The position numbers were made by a program, and so were the translations under genes. 64,000 bases of DNA, from contig NC_092576.1 of NCBI RefSeq assembly GCF_037975245.1, forward strand, positions 29,862,611 through 29,926,610, written 5' to 3'. The stretch is from Apostichopus japonicus. Its lineage: Eukaryota > Echinodermata > Holothuroidea > Aspidochirotida > Stichopodidae. Shown here one piece after another: positions 23,528-36,200 of the stretch (the first letter of the stretch is position 1; every line of letters begins with the position of its first letter). Under the pieces are notes generated by a model. It did no database searches, had not been told where the DNA came from, and saw only the letters and a program-made list of their open reading frames with translations.

Positions 23528-24122
23528 TGTTACGTGACCGGGCTCAGACTTAATGTGGAAACAGATTACGTGACATAAAAAGGAGAACACGAGGATGAAA
23601 GTAACTTTAAAGCATTTAATAAGCTATTTACATGGCAGAACAAAGTATAAATATGAACATAATACATAACTATAGATTCTTAATTCAATTCACGTCTTTC
23701 TGGACTTGGAGAACCGGGGGGAGAGTTTCTGCTTATTTCTTGAGTTACCTTATAGTGCTAGGCGGATAGTGTCCAGGTTTGCTTTAGAAGTAGTTCGGCT
23801 GGATGTAGATACAATTCAGATAGAGCGACGCGAATCCATTAGAGTGAGTAGGTCGGGGTTCCGACAAAAGTATAGAGTTTAATATATACTGTGTTTAAAA
23901 TGGGCACAGTAATCAAGCCAAGGAACGATCAGAGGTGTGGCAACAACCTCTGAACGGAACGAACGGAGAAAACGGAGAGGGTGCTCAATCGGGCGTCTGC
24001 GGCTTTTATACCCGGAGTGTAAAGGAACGTTCCAGTAGGCTATGAATATTCACGAAGTGTGCGAAACACTTTGTTGGCGAGTTCCAGTTATGTAGTGCGT
24101 GAGCGCATCTGGGATCGTAACA
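23528..24122 (-). mobile_element. solo LTR-like block, 595 bp
   Basis: Read on the - strand it runs from TGTTACGATCCC to GGTCACGTAACA, with perfect TGTTACG/CGTAACA ends. A GGTATAAAAG TATA box lies at about 24003-24012, and an ATTAAA polyadenylation-like word lies downstream. The LTR shape is good. The immediate flanks do not form a target duplication, although ATCG occurs five bases outside the left end and directly outside the right end. An element internal region is not present. Confidence 0.5.
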
Positions 24123-24329
24123 ATCGGAAGACTCGAAGACTTGAATAATAACTTATATTACGTAATAGGGTAGGTGAATAAGTTGGTTACATAACAGTAG
24201 GTAATATTAAAAGAAGGGATAAATAAACATGAGATAATGAATACTCAGTCCGCGTAGTTTTTAACTAGGTGGGCTTAAACGCTTAAACGTTTTCGCTTAA
24301 ACGTTACATAAGAAGCACCTTCAATTTTT

Positions 24330-24700
24330 CTAGCAGTACTTCTTCAAGAGTAATTTACCGTGTTTCGAGTGATGTCTGCTAACAGAAAAATGGGTATTAT
24401 TCCTCGTACTGTTACGAATGTACGCGAAATTACAGGAATTAACAATAAGACACTGGAGGAATATTGTTGATATACTTATAAATAAAAGAAGAAATGTCGC
24501 TGACCTTAAGAATACCAAGGTCTTTGTGCAAAGTACTGGTAGGATAACGTCGATGTTTAAAAGTACTGGTTTTTAACATTCTATTTTGGAGGATTTGTAA
24601 AGGCTTAAGTATGGTAGCTTTAGCCATGCCAGAAATTTCAGCACCTTAAGAAATCTTACAACAAACCAGTGAATAGTTAAGCTGACTAGCCATGGAGGAA
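24330..24700 (-). pseudogene. LINE reverse-transcriptase C-terminal tail
   Basis: The - strand reads ILKPLQILQNRMLK, then STLHKDLGILKVSDI and a YKYINNIPPV segment, which matches the C-terminal region downstream of the polymerase in Jockey/CR1-like LINEs. Reverse-transcriptase catalytic motifs are absent, so only the 3' end of an element is present. Confidence 0.55.
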
Positions 24701-24710
24701 GTGAGCAAAT

Positions 24711-25270
24711 CCCTGGGCTGAGGTTCGTTCCAAGGAATTTCGACAACACAGCTAGTTGACCTCTAACGTCATATCCGTCTCAGATTCGCTCATAGTATTG
24801 TGGAGTTTTGGGGATAAAGATGAAGATGCTAGTTACTTTAAGAGCATTGTTAAAACGAAATGCATAAAATGAAGTCAAGAAATGAAGGAAAACGAAACAC
24901 TCCGTGTGCGGTACAAACTGTTTGCATCACTAACGTAAGGGAAACCCTCAGATCTAGGCCCTAGGTAAAGATGGTACACGAAACACTCAGTTTGCTGTTC
25001 CAGACGTTTGAATCACTGTCTGTGATGTGGTAAGTGAAACACCTTGCAAGGAACTCCAAGTGTTTGAATCACCCCTAAAAAACACGAAGTTTTGTTGTCG
25101 AAACTAGCCTCAACTAGCTGTGTTGTCGAAACACCTTGACACTAACGTCAGTGAAACCCTGAGAATGCAATACAAAGTTTTGTTGTCGAAACACCTTGAC
25201 ACTATCCTCAACTAGCTGTGTTGTCGAAACACCTTGACACTAATCTCAGTGAAACCCTCAGAATGCAATA
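24711..25270 (+). repeat. short repeat cluster with GTTGTCGAAACACCTTG words
   Basis: Variants of TGTTGTCGAAACACCTTGACACTAA...CAGTGAAACCCT recur several times between 25030 and 25260. A related stretch (GGGCTGAGGTT..TTCCAAGG..TTTCGACAACA) occurs once at 24715-24770 and once, inverted, at 47175-47222 beside another LINE. A small interspersed element spread with LINEs is possible. Confidence 0.5.
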
Positions 25271-25605
25271 CCAAGTCATCATTCATTCACTTCCCATGCT
25301 CCATTAATCCCCCATGCTTTATTCCTCATCGTGTCCCATTAATCTACCATACCCAATTCATTTAACACACCATTCACATACCTCCATTCATTCACCTACT
25401 AACCCCACCCACCTTTTGCCATCCACTGATCTACCAAATATACTTATTACAATTTAGTCAGTCCAACCTTAATTACAACCTTTACTCACTCTATTGCAAT
25501 TCAACACACCCAGCCTTTATTTTAGTCCGACATAAGTTTCTAAAAGAAACATGCCCAACTTTTTGGTTCCTTGCTTTAGCAAAAGGAACCTATGCAGTCA
25601 GGTTG
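25271..25605. other. no recognised feature
   Basis: C/A-rich, pyrimidine-heavy spacer without gene signal. Confidence 0.3.
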
Positions 25606-25740
25606 GCGTGTGTGTGTGTGTATGTGTGTGTGTGTGTACTTGTAAGACCTGTCAATCGGGGATAATCGTATGGATACACACCTTCCAACTGGGGATACAC
25701 CCCCAAATGGGGATATCCCCATTTGTCAAATCCCCATTTT
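25606..25740 (+). repeat. GT microsatellite plus GGGGATAC/GATATCCCC motif block
   Basis: A (GT)n run is followed by ACTTGTAAGACCTGTCAAT and then by AACTGGGGATACACCC and ATGGGGATATCCCCATTTG. The last words match the core of the satellite inside the downstream gene. The first part recurs inverted near 40945-40995. Confidence 0.6.
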
Positions 25741-26734
25741 CAATGTGCAAAACCATCCACAACATCGCAGAAGTGCCTCCTTTAATTTTCTAAATGATTA
25801 AAAAATTTCACCACTTTCATACTTCAAATCCGCATGTCTGGTGTGTTTGTTTAACAAAGATACAGTAGGTGTCTCAGCTCTGATTACTATAGCGCCCTCA
25901 GCTTTATACACACGGATGACGCATGTCCCCAGTTAACAGGTTAAGAGAGATATACACGTTTTTCCCGGTTGACTACTACAGCAGCAAACATACTTCCCCA
26001 GTTGGATACCAAAATGCCAAATACACATTAGTGTCTGCTTGTATATGCAGTGCTTAATACTATTTGACCATGTTGTCATCACTATACATGACATTGAACA
26101 TGTGGGAACTGGGAACCTGAAACGTACAGTACCATTTGAAGATTACTGAATGGTAGGATATATCTTTTACTTGTTTTCAATCCATTTTGGTGATATTCCC
26201 TTGGTATATGTGGCTTTCATCCGTAGGTTCTTCCCCATTTTCATAGTAATACACCCGAAAGTAACTTGGAAAAGCTGTGCCAGGCCTAACAAGCTATATT
26301 CAGTGTAGGCTACTTGTTTTCTATTAGGATATAGTGTAAAGCAAGTTATTACTAGACCTAACAGTATTACTATTAGCCTAACATCTCTAATATGCAACTA
26401 AACTCAGGCTTTATGTGATGTAGGATAGGTAGGCCTAGCCAATCAAACCAATTGTAAGATAAAATTGCCTAGCCCTAGAAAAGAGAAAGTATTTGGAGAG
26501 GTTTTTTTTTACATATATGCTAGGTTTCTTTGAACTTGAGGTGTCTATGCATTGTTCAAATACTAATAATTAAATAATTTTATCAAGTTTCATTGGTGCA
26601 TGATGATTACGGTAAGTTAAGAAGAAGTCATCTCTTAGGAATATGTATTTGAAACTACTATATAGACATATTGTTGGAGTAACCATATTGTACATAATAT
26701 TTAGCAAATATGTTTTCATTGTTGATTTTCACAG
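25741..26734. other. upstream region of the SET gene
   Basis: No coding exon is supported. A GTAAGT donor at 26612 and the acceptor ending ACAG at 26734 suggest a further 5' leader exon ending at 26611, but its start and the promoter could not be located. Confidence 0.3.
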
Positions 26735-26870
26735 ATTTTCCACAGATTCTATGGACAAGTACGAGGCAACATTATTGTTAGCACTTTCTGCAGTGATATG
26801 TTGCATCCTTTTTGTTTTCCTAATTTTTGTGGTGGTGTATATTAAAGAATATCATATATAAATCGGCAGT
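26735..26870 (+). other. 5' leader exon with a 36-residue membrane-like micro-ORF
   Basis: An acceptor (TTTTCACAG) precedes this segment and a GTAAGT donor follows at 26871. Within it, ATG at 26751 opens a frame ending at 26861. Its peptide starts MDKYEATLLLALSAVICC and is almost wholly hydrophobic after residue 6, as in a single membrane helix. Splicing to the acceptor at 27209 would place this short frame upstream of the SET-protein ATG. It could act as an upstream ORF or encode a real micropeptide. The splice path is inferred. Confidence 0.4.
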
Positions 26871-27217
26871 GTAAGTATACATTGGTGACTTTATTATTTG
26901 ACCCTAAAATTCACACAAGCTGTTGCATTTCTACCTGTCAGTTCAAATATTAAAAGCAAACTGCAAAGGCTATACTACAAACCTTCCCTAAACAGACAGT
27001 TTGTTGTGCATCTACATCAATTAAATCACCATGTGGTAGTTATGTAGATTCTTAACGGTACCTTTTTACAATTTAGTCAGTTAACAATCCCTTGATTGTC
27101 AAAGTCACTGTTTACTGCAATGAACATTTTATCTTTCTGGTTTGACGTCTAAAGATAAATGACATTGTAATAATTATTTGTTTTATTTATTTCCTCTCTT
27201 TATAATTAGTGTTAAAG

Positions 27218-30200
27218 ATGACATCTGGGCAAAAGATTAACAAACGAGTAAGTAAATTGATTGCTTTTTTTCTGTAATATACCTATGAATCTCTGTAGTC
27301 AACACAGTTATTAATTATTCTCTGTTACAGTATAAGACTACTCTTGTAATGTATGCGTTCTATGTTTACTTCAATTCTAGGTAAGTTCACGCCTGCAGCT
27401 GCGCAATGAGAAGTATCTACCTCTACATGCAGATCCTCCTGGGTTTATGGTGAAGTTACTACCAGAAAAAGGTATGTGAAGTGCTGCACATTGTTGGATC
27501 TATTCTGACTATACATGTGTAAAAATCATTAAATAATTGCAGAGAGGTCATGTTTTTTTATGGTTGGTCCCCCACGCTATCTCTTTTTCTCATTGGAAAA
27601 CTTACCTTCATTTATGTAATTTGGATTGCAACATCCCCAACCCTTATTGAAATGCTTGTCTACATATCATCCACCAATTTTATCAACCTCAGGTGTAAAA
27701 GATTGACTATAGAATTTCTCAGGCATTGTTGCATTGATTTATACTTTCTATTAATTTCTGAATAATACCAACTTCCTATTTGCTGATAGGTCGAGCAGTT
27801 TTTACAACAAAAAATGTTTTACACGGGGAACCCTTACTTGCATATGGCGGAGAGCTAATTTCTGGGGAAGCTGGGGAAAGACGCGAGGCGAGAGAACAAA
27901 GTGGATTCAGATATTTTTTTACCTGGAAAGGAAAACAACTGTGGTGAGTACTAAGAGTTCTCTGTATACATGCTACACATATATGTTAGTGGTTTAATAC
28001 ATAAATATCATGTATCTGTTTTGTCCTTGTCGCCCTGGAATTTTACTATATTTGCATAATATCAATTTCTTCTGAGTTTTATGAAACACAGCAAGTAATA
28101 TAGGAGATATACCTGCATCATGGGATAGTTTTTAATGTTATATCATGTAGTGAAATTTTTTGACAAGAAGTTAATAAATTGTGAGACAAGTTTATATATT
28201 GCATGGATTCTGGTACACGCTGTTATAAGTTTGTAATGCTGTATACTTTACAAAAAAGCATATAGTACCAGAGGAGGAGATACACCTACAATTGTAATAC
28301 ATAATGTAATATCATATGGACTTTTGTATTGTTCCGTTTCATTCAATTGTATAGTATACAATACAACATACAGTTTATACCATGTATCAGATACACCTTC
28401 AATTGGGGATACACCTGCATTTGGGGATATCTTTCATGTTACATGAGAACATATCCAGATTTGTTGAAATGAGTCTTTCACTTGTGATACATAATGTTAT
28501 ATCATATGGATTTGTGTATTGTTCCATTAAATTATGTTGTATAGTATACAATACAACATACAATTTATACCATGTATCAGATACACCTTCAATTGGGGAT
28601 ACACCTGCATTTGGGGATATCTTTCTTGTTACATGAGGACATATCCAGATTTGTTGAAATGAGTCTTTCACTTGTGATACATAATGTTATATCATATGGA
28701 TTTGTGTATTGTTCCATTAAATTATGTTGTATAGTATACAATACAACATACAGTTTATACCATGTATCAGATACACCTTCAATTGGGGATACACCTGCAT
28801 TTGGGGATATCTTTTATGTTACATGAGGACATATCCAGATTTGTTGAAATGAGTCTTTCACTTGTGATACATAATGTTATATCATATGGATTTGTGTATT
28901 GTTCCATTAAATTATGTTGTATAGTATACAATACAACATACAGTTTATACCATGTATCAGATACACCTTCAATTGGGGATACACCTGCATTTGGGGATAT
29001 CTTTCATGTTACATGAGGACATATCCAGATTTGTTGAAATGAGTCTTTCACTTGTGATACATAATGTTATATCATATGGATTTGTGTATTGTTCCATTAA
29101 TTCATGTTGTATAGTATACAATTTACTACATACAGTTTATACCATGTATCAGATACACCTTCAATTGGGGATACACCTGCATTTGGGGATATCTTTCATG
29201 TTACATGAGGACATATCCAGATTTGTTGAAATGAGTCTTTCACTTGTGATACATAATGTTATATCATATGGATTTGTGTATTGTTCCATTAAATTATGTT
29301 GTATAGTATACAATACAACATACAGTTTATACCATGTATCAGATACACCTTCAATTGGGGATACACCTGCATTTGGGGATATCTTTCATGTTACATGAGG
29401 ACATATCCAGATTTGTTGAAATGAGTCTTTCACTTGTGATACATAATGTTATATCATATGGATTTGTGTATTGTTCCATTAAATTATGTTGTATAGTATA
29501 CAATACAACATACAGTTTAAACCATGTATCAGATACACCTTCAATTGGGGATACACCTACATTTGGGGATATCTTTCATGTTAATAGAAAGATATACACA
29601 TAATATGTCCCCATATGATATAACATTAATGTAACACAAGTAAATGACTCTTTTCAGCAAGTCTGGATATGTCCTCATGTAAAATGAAAGATATCCCCAA
29701 ATGTAGGTGTATCCCCAATTGAAGGTGTATCTGATACATGGTAAAAACTGTATGTAGTATTGTATACTATACAACATGAATTAATGGAACAATACACAAA
29801 TCCAAATGATATAACAAGTCAATGACTCATTTTAACAAATATGGATATGTCCTCATGTAAAATGAAAGATATCCCCAAATGTAGGTGTATCCCCAATTGA
29901 AGGTGTATCTGATACATGGTAAAAACTGTATGTAGTATTGTATACTATACAACATGATTTAATGGAACAATACACAAATCCAAATGATATAACAAGTAAA
30001 TGACTCATTTTAACAAATATGGATATGTCCTCATGTAAAATGAAAGATATCCCCAAATGTAGGTGTATCCCCAATTGAAGGTGTATCTGATACATGGTAA
30101 AAACTGTATGTAGTATTGTATACTATACAACATGATTTAATGGAACAATACACAAATCCAAATGATATAACAAGTAAATGACTCATTTTAACAAATATGG

Positions 30201-33200
30201 ATATGTTCTCATGTAACATGAAAGATATCCCCAAATGTAGGTGTATCCCCAATTGAAGGTGTATCTGATACATGGTATAAACTGTAGTATTGTATACTAT
30301 ACAACATGAATTAATGGAACAATACACAAATCCAAATGATATAACAAGTAAATGACTCATTTTAACAAATATGGATATGTTCTCATGTAACATGAAAGAT
30401 ATCCCCAAATGCAGGTGTATCCCCAATTGAAGGTGTATCTGATACATGGTATAAACTGTATGTTGTATTGTATACTATACAACATGAATTAATGGAACAG
30501 TACACAAATCCAAATGATATAACAAGTAAATGACTCATTTTAACAAATATGGATATGTTCTCATGTAACATGAAAGATATCCCCAAATGTAGGTGTATCC
30601 CCAATTGACGGTGTATCTGATACATGGTATAAACTGTAGTATTGTATACTATACAACATGAATTAATGGAACAATACACAAATCCAAATGATATAACAAG
30701 TAAATGACTCATTTTAACAAATATGGATATGTTCTCATGTAAAATGAAAGATATCCCCAAATGTAGGTGTATCCCCAATTGAAGGTGTATTTGATACATG
30801 GTATAAACTGTAGTATTGTATACTATACAACATGATTTAATGGAACAATACACAAATCCAAATGATATAACAAGTAAATGACTCATTTTAACAAATATGG
30901 ATATGTTCTCATGTAAAATGAAAGATATCCCCAAATGTAGGTGTATCCCCAATTGAAGGTGTATCTGATACATGGTATAAACTGTAGTATTGTATACTAT
31001 ACAACATGATTTAATGGAACAATACACAAATCCAAATGATATCACAAGTGAAAGACTCATTTTAACAAATATGGATATGTTCTCATGTGACATGAAAGAT
31101 ATCCCCAAATGTAGGTGTATCCCCAATTGAAGGTGTATCTGATACATGGTATAAACTGTAGTATTGTATACTATACAACATGAATTAATGGAACAATACA
31201 CAAATCCAAATGATATCACAAGTAAATACTCATTTTAACAAATTTGGATATATGTTCTCATGTGACATGAAAGATATCCCCAAATGTAGGTGTATCCCCA
31301 ATTGAAGGTGTATTTGATACATGGTATAAACTGTATGTAGTAAATTGTATACTATACAGCATGAATTAATGGAACAATACACAAATCCAAATGATATCAC
31401 AAGTAAATGACTCATTTTAACAAATTTGGATATATGTTCTCATGTGACATGAAAGATATCCCCAAATGTAGGTGTATCCCCAATTGAAGGTGTATTTGAT
31501 ACATGGTATAAACTGTATGTAGTAAATTGTATACTATACAACATGAATTAATGGAACAATACACAAATCCAAATGATATCACAAGTAAATGACTCATTTT
31601 AACAAATTTGGATATATGTTCTCATGTGACATGAAAGATATCCCCAAATGTAGGTGTATCCCCAATTGACGGTGTATCTGATACATGGTAAAAACTGTAT
31701 GTAGTATTGTGTACTATACTACATGATTTAATGGAACAATACACAAATCCATATGATATAACATTATGTATCACAAGTGAAAGACTCATTTCAACAAATC
31801 TGGATATGTCCTCATGTAAAATGAAAGATATCCCCAAATGTAGGTGTATCCCCAATTGAAGGTGTATCTGATACATGGTATAAACTGTATGTAGTAAATT
31901 GTATACTATACAACATGAATTAATGGAACAATACACAAATCCAAATGATATCACAAGTAAATGACTCATTTTAACAAATTTGGATATATGTTCTCATGTG
32001 ACATGAAAGATATCCCCAAATGTAGGTGTATCCCCAATTGAAGGTGTATTTGATACATGGTATAAACTGTATGTAGTAAATTGTATACTATACAACATGA
32101 ATTAATGGAACAATACACAAATCCAAATGATATCACAAGTAAATGACTCATTTTAACAAATTTGGATATATGTTCTCATGTGACATGAAAGATATCCCCA
32201 AATGTAGGTGTATCCCCAATTGAAGGTGTATTTGATACATGGTATAAACTGTATGTAGTAAATTGTATACTATACAACATGAATTAATGGAACAATACAC
32301 AAATCCAAATGATATCACAAGTAAATGACTCATTTTAACAAATTTGGATATATGTTCTCATGTGACATGAAAGATATCCCCAAATGTAGGTGTATCCCCA
32401 ATTGACGGTGTATCTGATACATGGTAAAAACTGTATGTAGTATTGTGTACTATACTACATGATTTAATGGAACAATACACAAATCCATATGATATAACAT
32501 TATGTATCACAAGTGAAAGACTCATTTCAACAAATCTGGATATGTCCTCATGTAAAATGAAAGATATCCCCAAATGTAGGTGTATCCCCAATTGAAGGTG
32601 TATCTGATACATGGTATAAACTGTATGTAGTAAATTGTATACTATACAACATGAATTAATGGAACAATACACAAATCCAAATGATATCACAAGTAAATGA
32701 CTCATTTTAACAAATTTGGATATATGTTCTCATGTGACATGAAAGATATCCCCAAATGTAGGTGTATCCCCAATTGAAGGTGTATCTGATACATGGTATA
32801 AACTGTAGTATTGTATACTATACTACATGATTTAATGGAACAATACACAAATCCATATGATATAACATTATGTATCACAAGTGAAAGACTCATTTCAACA
32901 AATCTGGATATGTCCTCATGTAACATGAAAGATATCCCCAAATGCAGGTGTATCCCCAATTGAAGGTGTATCTGATACATGGTATAAACTGTATGTACAG
33001 TAGTAAATTGTATACTATACAACATGAATTAATGGAACAATACACAAATCCAAATGATATCACAAGTAAATGACTCATTTTAACAAATATGGATATGTTC
33101 TCATGCGACATGAAAGATCTCCCCAAATGCAGGTGTATACCCTATTGATGGTATACATTGTATATTGTGTTGTAGATTATAGGCTTACAGCAATATGAAA

Positions 33201-36200
33201 TTAAAAATATGTAGAAACATGCATAAGATTGAATGTCACACTTAATGACAATTGTGTTGCCGACGTTGGCCCAGTGGCTGCTGACCACAAGTTTGCCGCA
33301 AGCGACATGCCGCCCTCACACCACCAGCTTGCCGCTGCGGTGTAAGGAAGGCTCGCTGCTGCCGTCATGCTGCCTCTCTGCTGTCGGCGGCTTGCTTTCT
33401 GGGCTCTTGAAGCTTGTTCTTCACTTCATTTTATTTTGTTTCCTCTATCTGTATACAGCCGAGATGCCTCTATTGAACCAAAAAGAAGCCCCAGGCTCGG
33501 AAGACTAGTGAATCATGGCTGGAAAACACAAGTCAATAGCAAAATGAAAATTGTTGAAGGACCTGACTCAAAGCCAAATCTTGTCTTATTTGCGTTGAAA
33601 GACATTCCAACTAACTCTGAGATCCTGTATGATTACGGCATTCCAGATTCTTTCAAGTTCCCACAACCACCTGAATATGTTTTCCAACTAGAAAATGAAA
33701 AAGTGGCTGAAGGCCCCCCGACTGCTTCTCCAGACGATGTCATCGATGACACGGAGGTCACAAAAGAAATGAGTGGTGAATCAGGCAGTGACTCAGAAGT
33801 TCCAGATTCTACCCCTGACAATGATAACACAAAAGATGACTACTTACCAGGATTGCCTGTGACAAGGTCTTCGAGGACCATTTCAGAAAGTATGAATTCT
33901 GAGAGAACACAGTCTAACATACAAAATGACGCAGCTTCATTAGACACCGATGACACGGAGGTCACAAAAGAAATGAGTGGTAAATCAGGCAGTGACTCAG
34001 AAGTTCCAGATTCTACCCCTGACAATGATAACACAAAAGATGACTACTTACCAGGATTGCCTGTGACAAGGTCTTCGAGGACCATTTCAGAAAGTATGAA
34101 TTCTGAGAGAACACAGTCTAACATACAAAATGACGCAGCTTCATTAGACACAGATGATATGGAGGTCACAGAAGAAATGAGTGGTAAATCAGGCAGTGAC
34201 TCAGAAGTTCCAGATTCTATCCCTGACAATGATAACACAAAAGATGACTACTTACCAGGATTGCCTGTGACAAGGTCTTCGAGAACCATTTCAGAAAGTA
34301 TGAATTCTGAGAGAACACAGTCTAACATACAAAATGACGCAGCTTCATTAGACACAGATGATATGGAGGTCACAAAAGAAATGAGTGGTAAATCAGGCAG
34401 TGACTCAGAAGTTCCAGATTCTATCCCTGACAATGATAACACAAAAGATGACTACTTACCAGGATTGCCTGTGACAAGGTCTTCGAGGACCATTTCAGAA
34501 AGTATGAATTCTGAGAGAACACAGTCTAACATACAAAATGACGCAGCTTCATTAGACACAGATGATATGGAGGTCACAGAAGAAATGAGTGGTAAATCAG
34601 GCAGTGACTCAGAAGTTCCAGATTCTATCCCTGACAATGATAACACAAAAGATGACTACTTACCAGGATTGCCTGTGACAAGGTCTTCGAGAACCATTTC
34701 AGAAAGTATGAATTCTGAGAGAACACAGTCTAACATACAAAATGACGCAGCTTCATTAGACACAGATGATATGGAGGTCACAGAAGAAATGAGTGGTAAA
34801 TCAGGCAGTGACTCAGAAGTTCGAGATTCTATCCCTGACAATGATAACACAAAAGATGACTACTTACCAGGATTGCCTGTGACAAGGTCTTCGAGAACCA
34901 TTTCAGAAAGTATGAATTCTGAGAGAACACAGTCTAACATACAAAATGACGCAGCTTCATTAGACACAGATGATATGGAGGTCACAAAAGAAATGAGTGG
35001 TAAATCAGGCAGTGACTCAGAAGTTCCAGATTCTATCCCTGACAATGATAACACAAAAGATGACTACTTACCAGGATTGCCTGTGACAAGGTCTTCGAGG
35101 ACCATTTCAGAAAGTATGAATTCTGAGAGAACACAGTCTAACATACAAAATGACGCAGCTTCATCAGCAAAAGATGACATGGAGGTCACAAAAGAAATGA
35201 GTGGTGAATCAGGCAGTGACCCAGAAGTTCCAGATTCTATCCCTTACAATGATAACACAAAAGATGACTACTTACCAGGATTGCCTGTGACAAGGTCTTC
35301 GAGGACCATTTCAGAAAGTATGAATTCTGAGAGAACACAGTCTAGCATACAAAATGACGCAGCTTCATTAGACACAGATGATATGGAGGTCACAAAAGAA
35401 ATGAGTGGTAAATCAGGCAGTGACTCAGAAGTTCCAGATTCTACCCCTGACAATGATAACACAAAAGATGACTACTTACCAGGATTGCCTGTGACAAGGT
35501 CTTCGAGAACCATTTCAGAAAGTATGAATTCTGAGAGAACACAGTCTAACATACAAAATGACGCAGCTTCATTAGACACAGATGATATGGAGGTCACAAA
35601 AGAAATGAGTGGTAAATCAGGCAGTGACTCAGGCAGTGAAGCAGGCAGTGAATCCAGCAGTGACTCCGTCAGTGACTCAGAAGTCTCAGATTCTGACACT
35701 AACTATGATAACCCACAAGATCACTACTTGTTCGGATTGCCTGTGACAAGGTCTTCCAGAAGCATTGCAGATGCATACAACAGAGAACATAGAAGGAAAC
35801 CGGTGAAAGAGGTGGGAGATGATGGCAGTTCTGACTCTGGAGATAATACCACTGGTAATGAAAGTAAGATCTATGTAATGAGAACCAATAACGACGGAGA
35901 AAAAAGATGTTATGACAAGGTGGCATATTGTTTGTTCTGCTCAAAGCCACAGAAGAAATTGCAAGTTCACCTTGAACAACATGAAACCGAGATGGAAGTT
36001 GGACAATACCAAGCAGAGAGATCAAAGCAACAGAGGCTCATGCTCCTGACAAAGCTACGGAACAGAGGGAATCATAAACATAACTACGAAGTGATGGAAG
36101 AAGGAAAAGGAGGTCTTGTTGTTGTTTACAGGCCAAACTATTTTGCAAACCCCAATGACTACCAACCTTGCTGCCAGTGCTTAGGCTGGTATGCAAGAAC

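Noticed and set aside
28382-33126. Series of near-identical 60-280 residue open frames
   Set aside because: They are shadow frames of the intronic satellite, appear on both strands according to unit orientation, and have no independent coding evidence.
33633-35699. Repeated 64-75 residue frames on the - strand
   Set aside because: They are antisense shadows of the 204-bp coding minisatellite.
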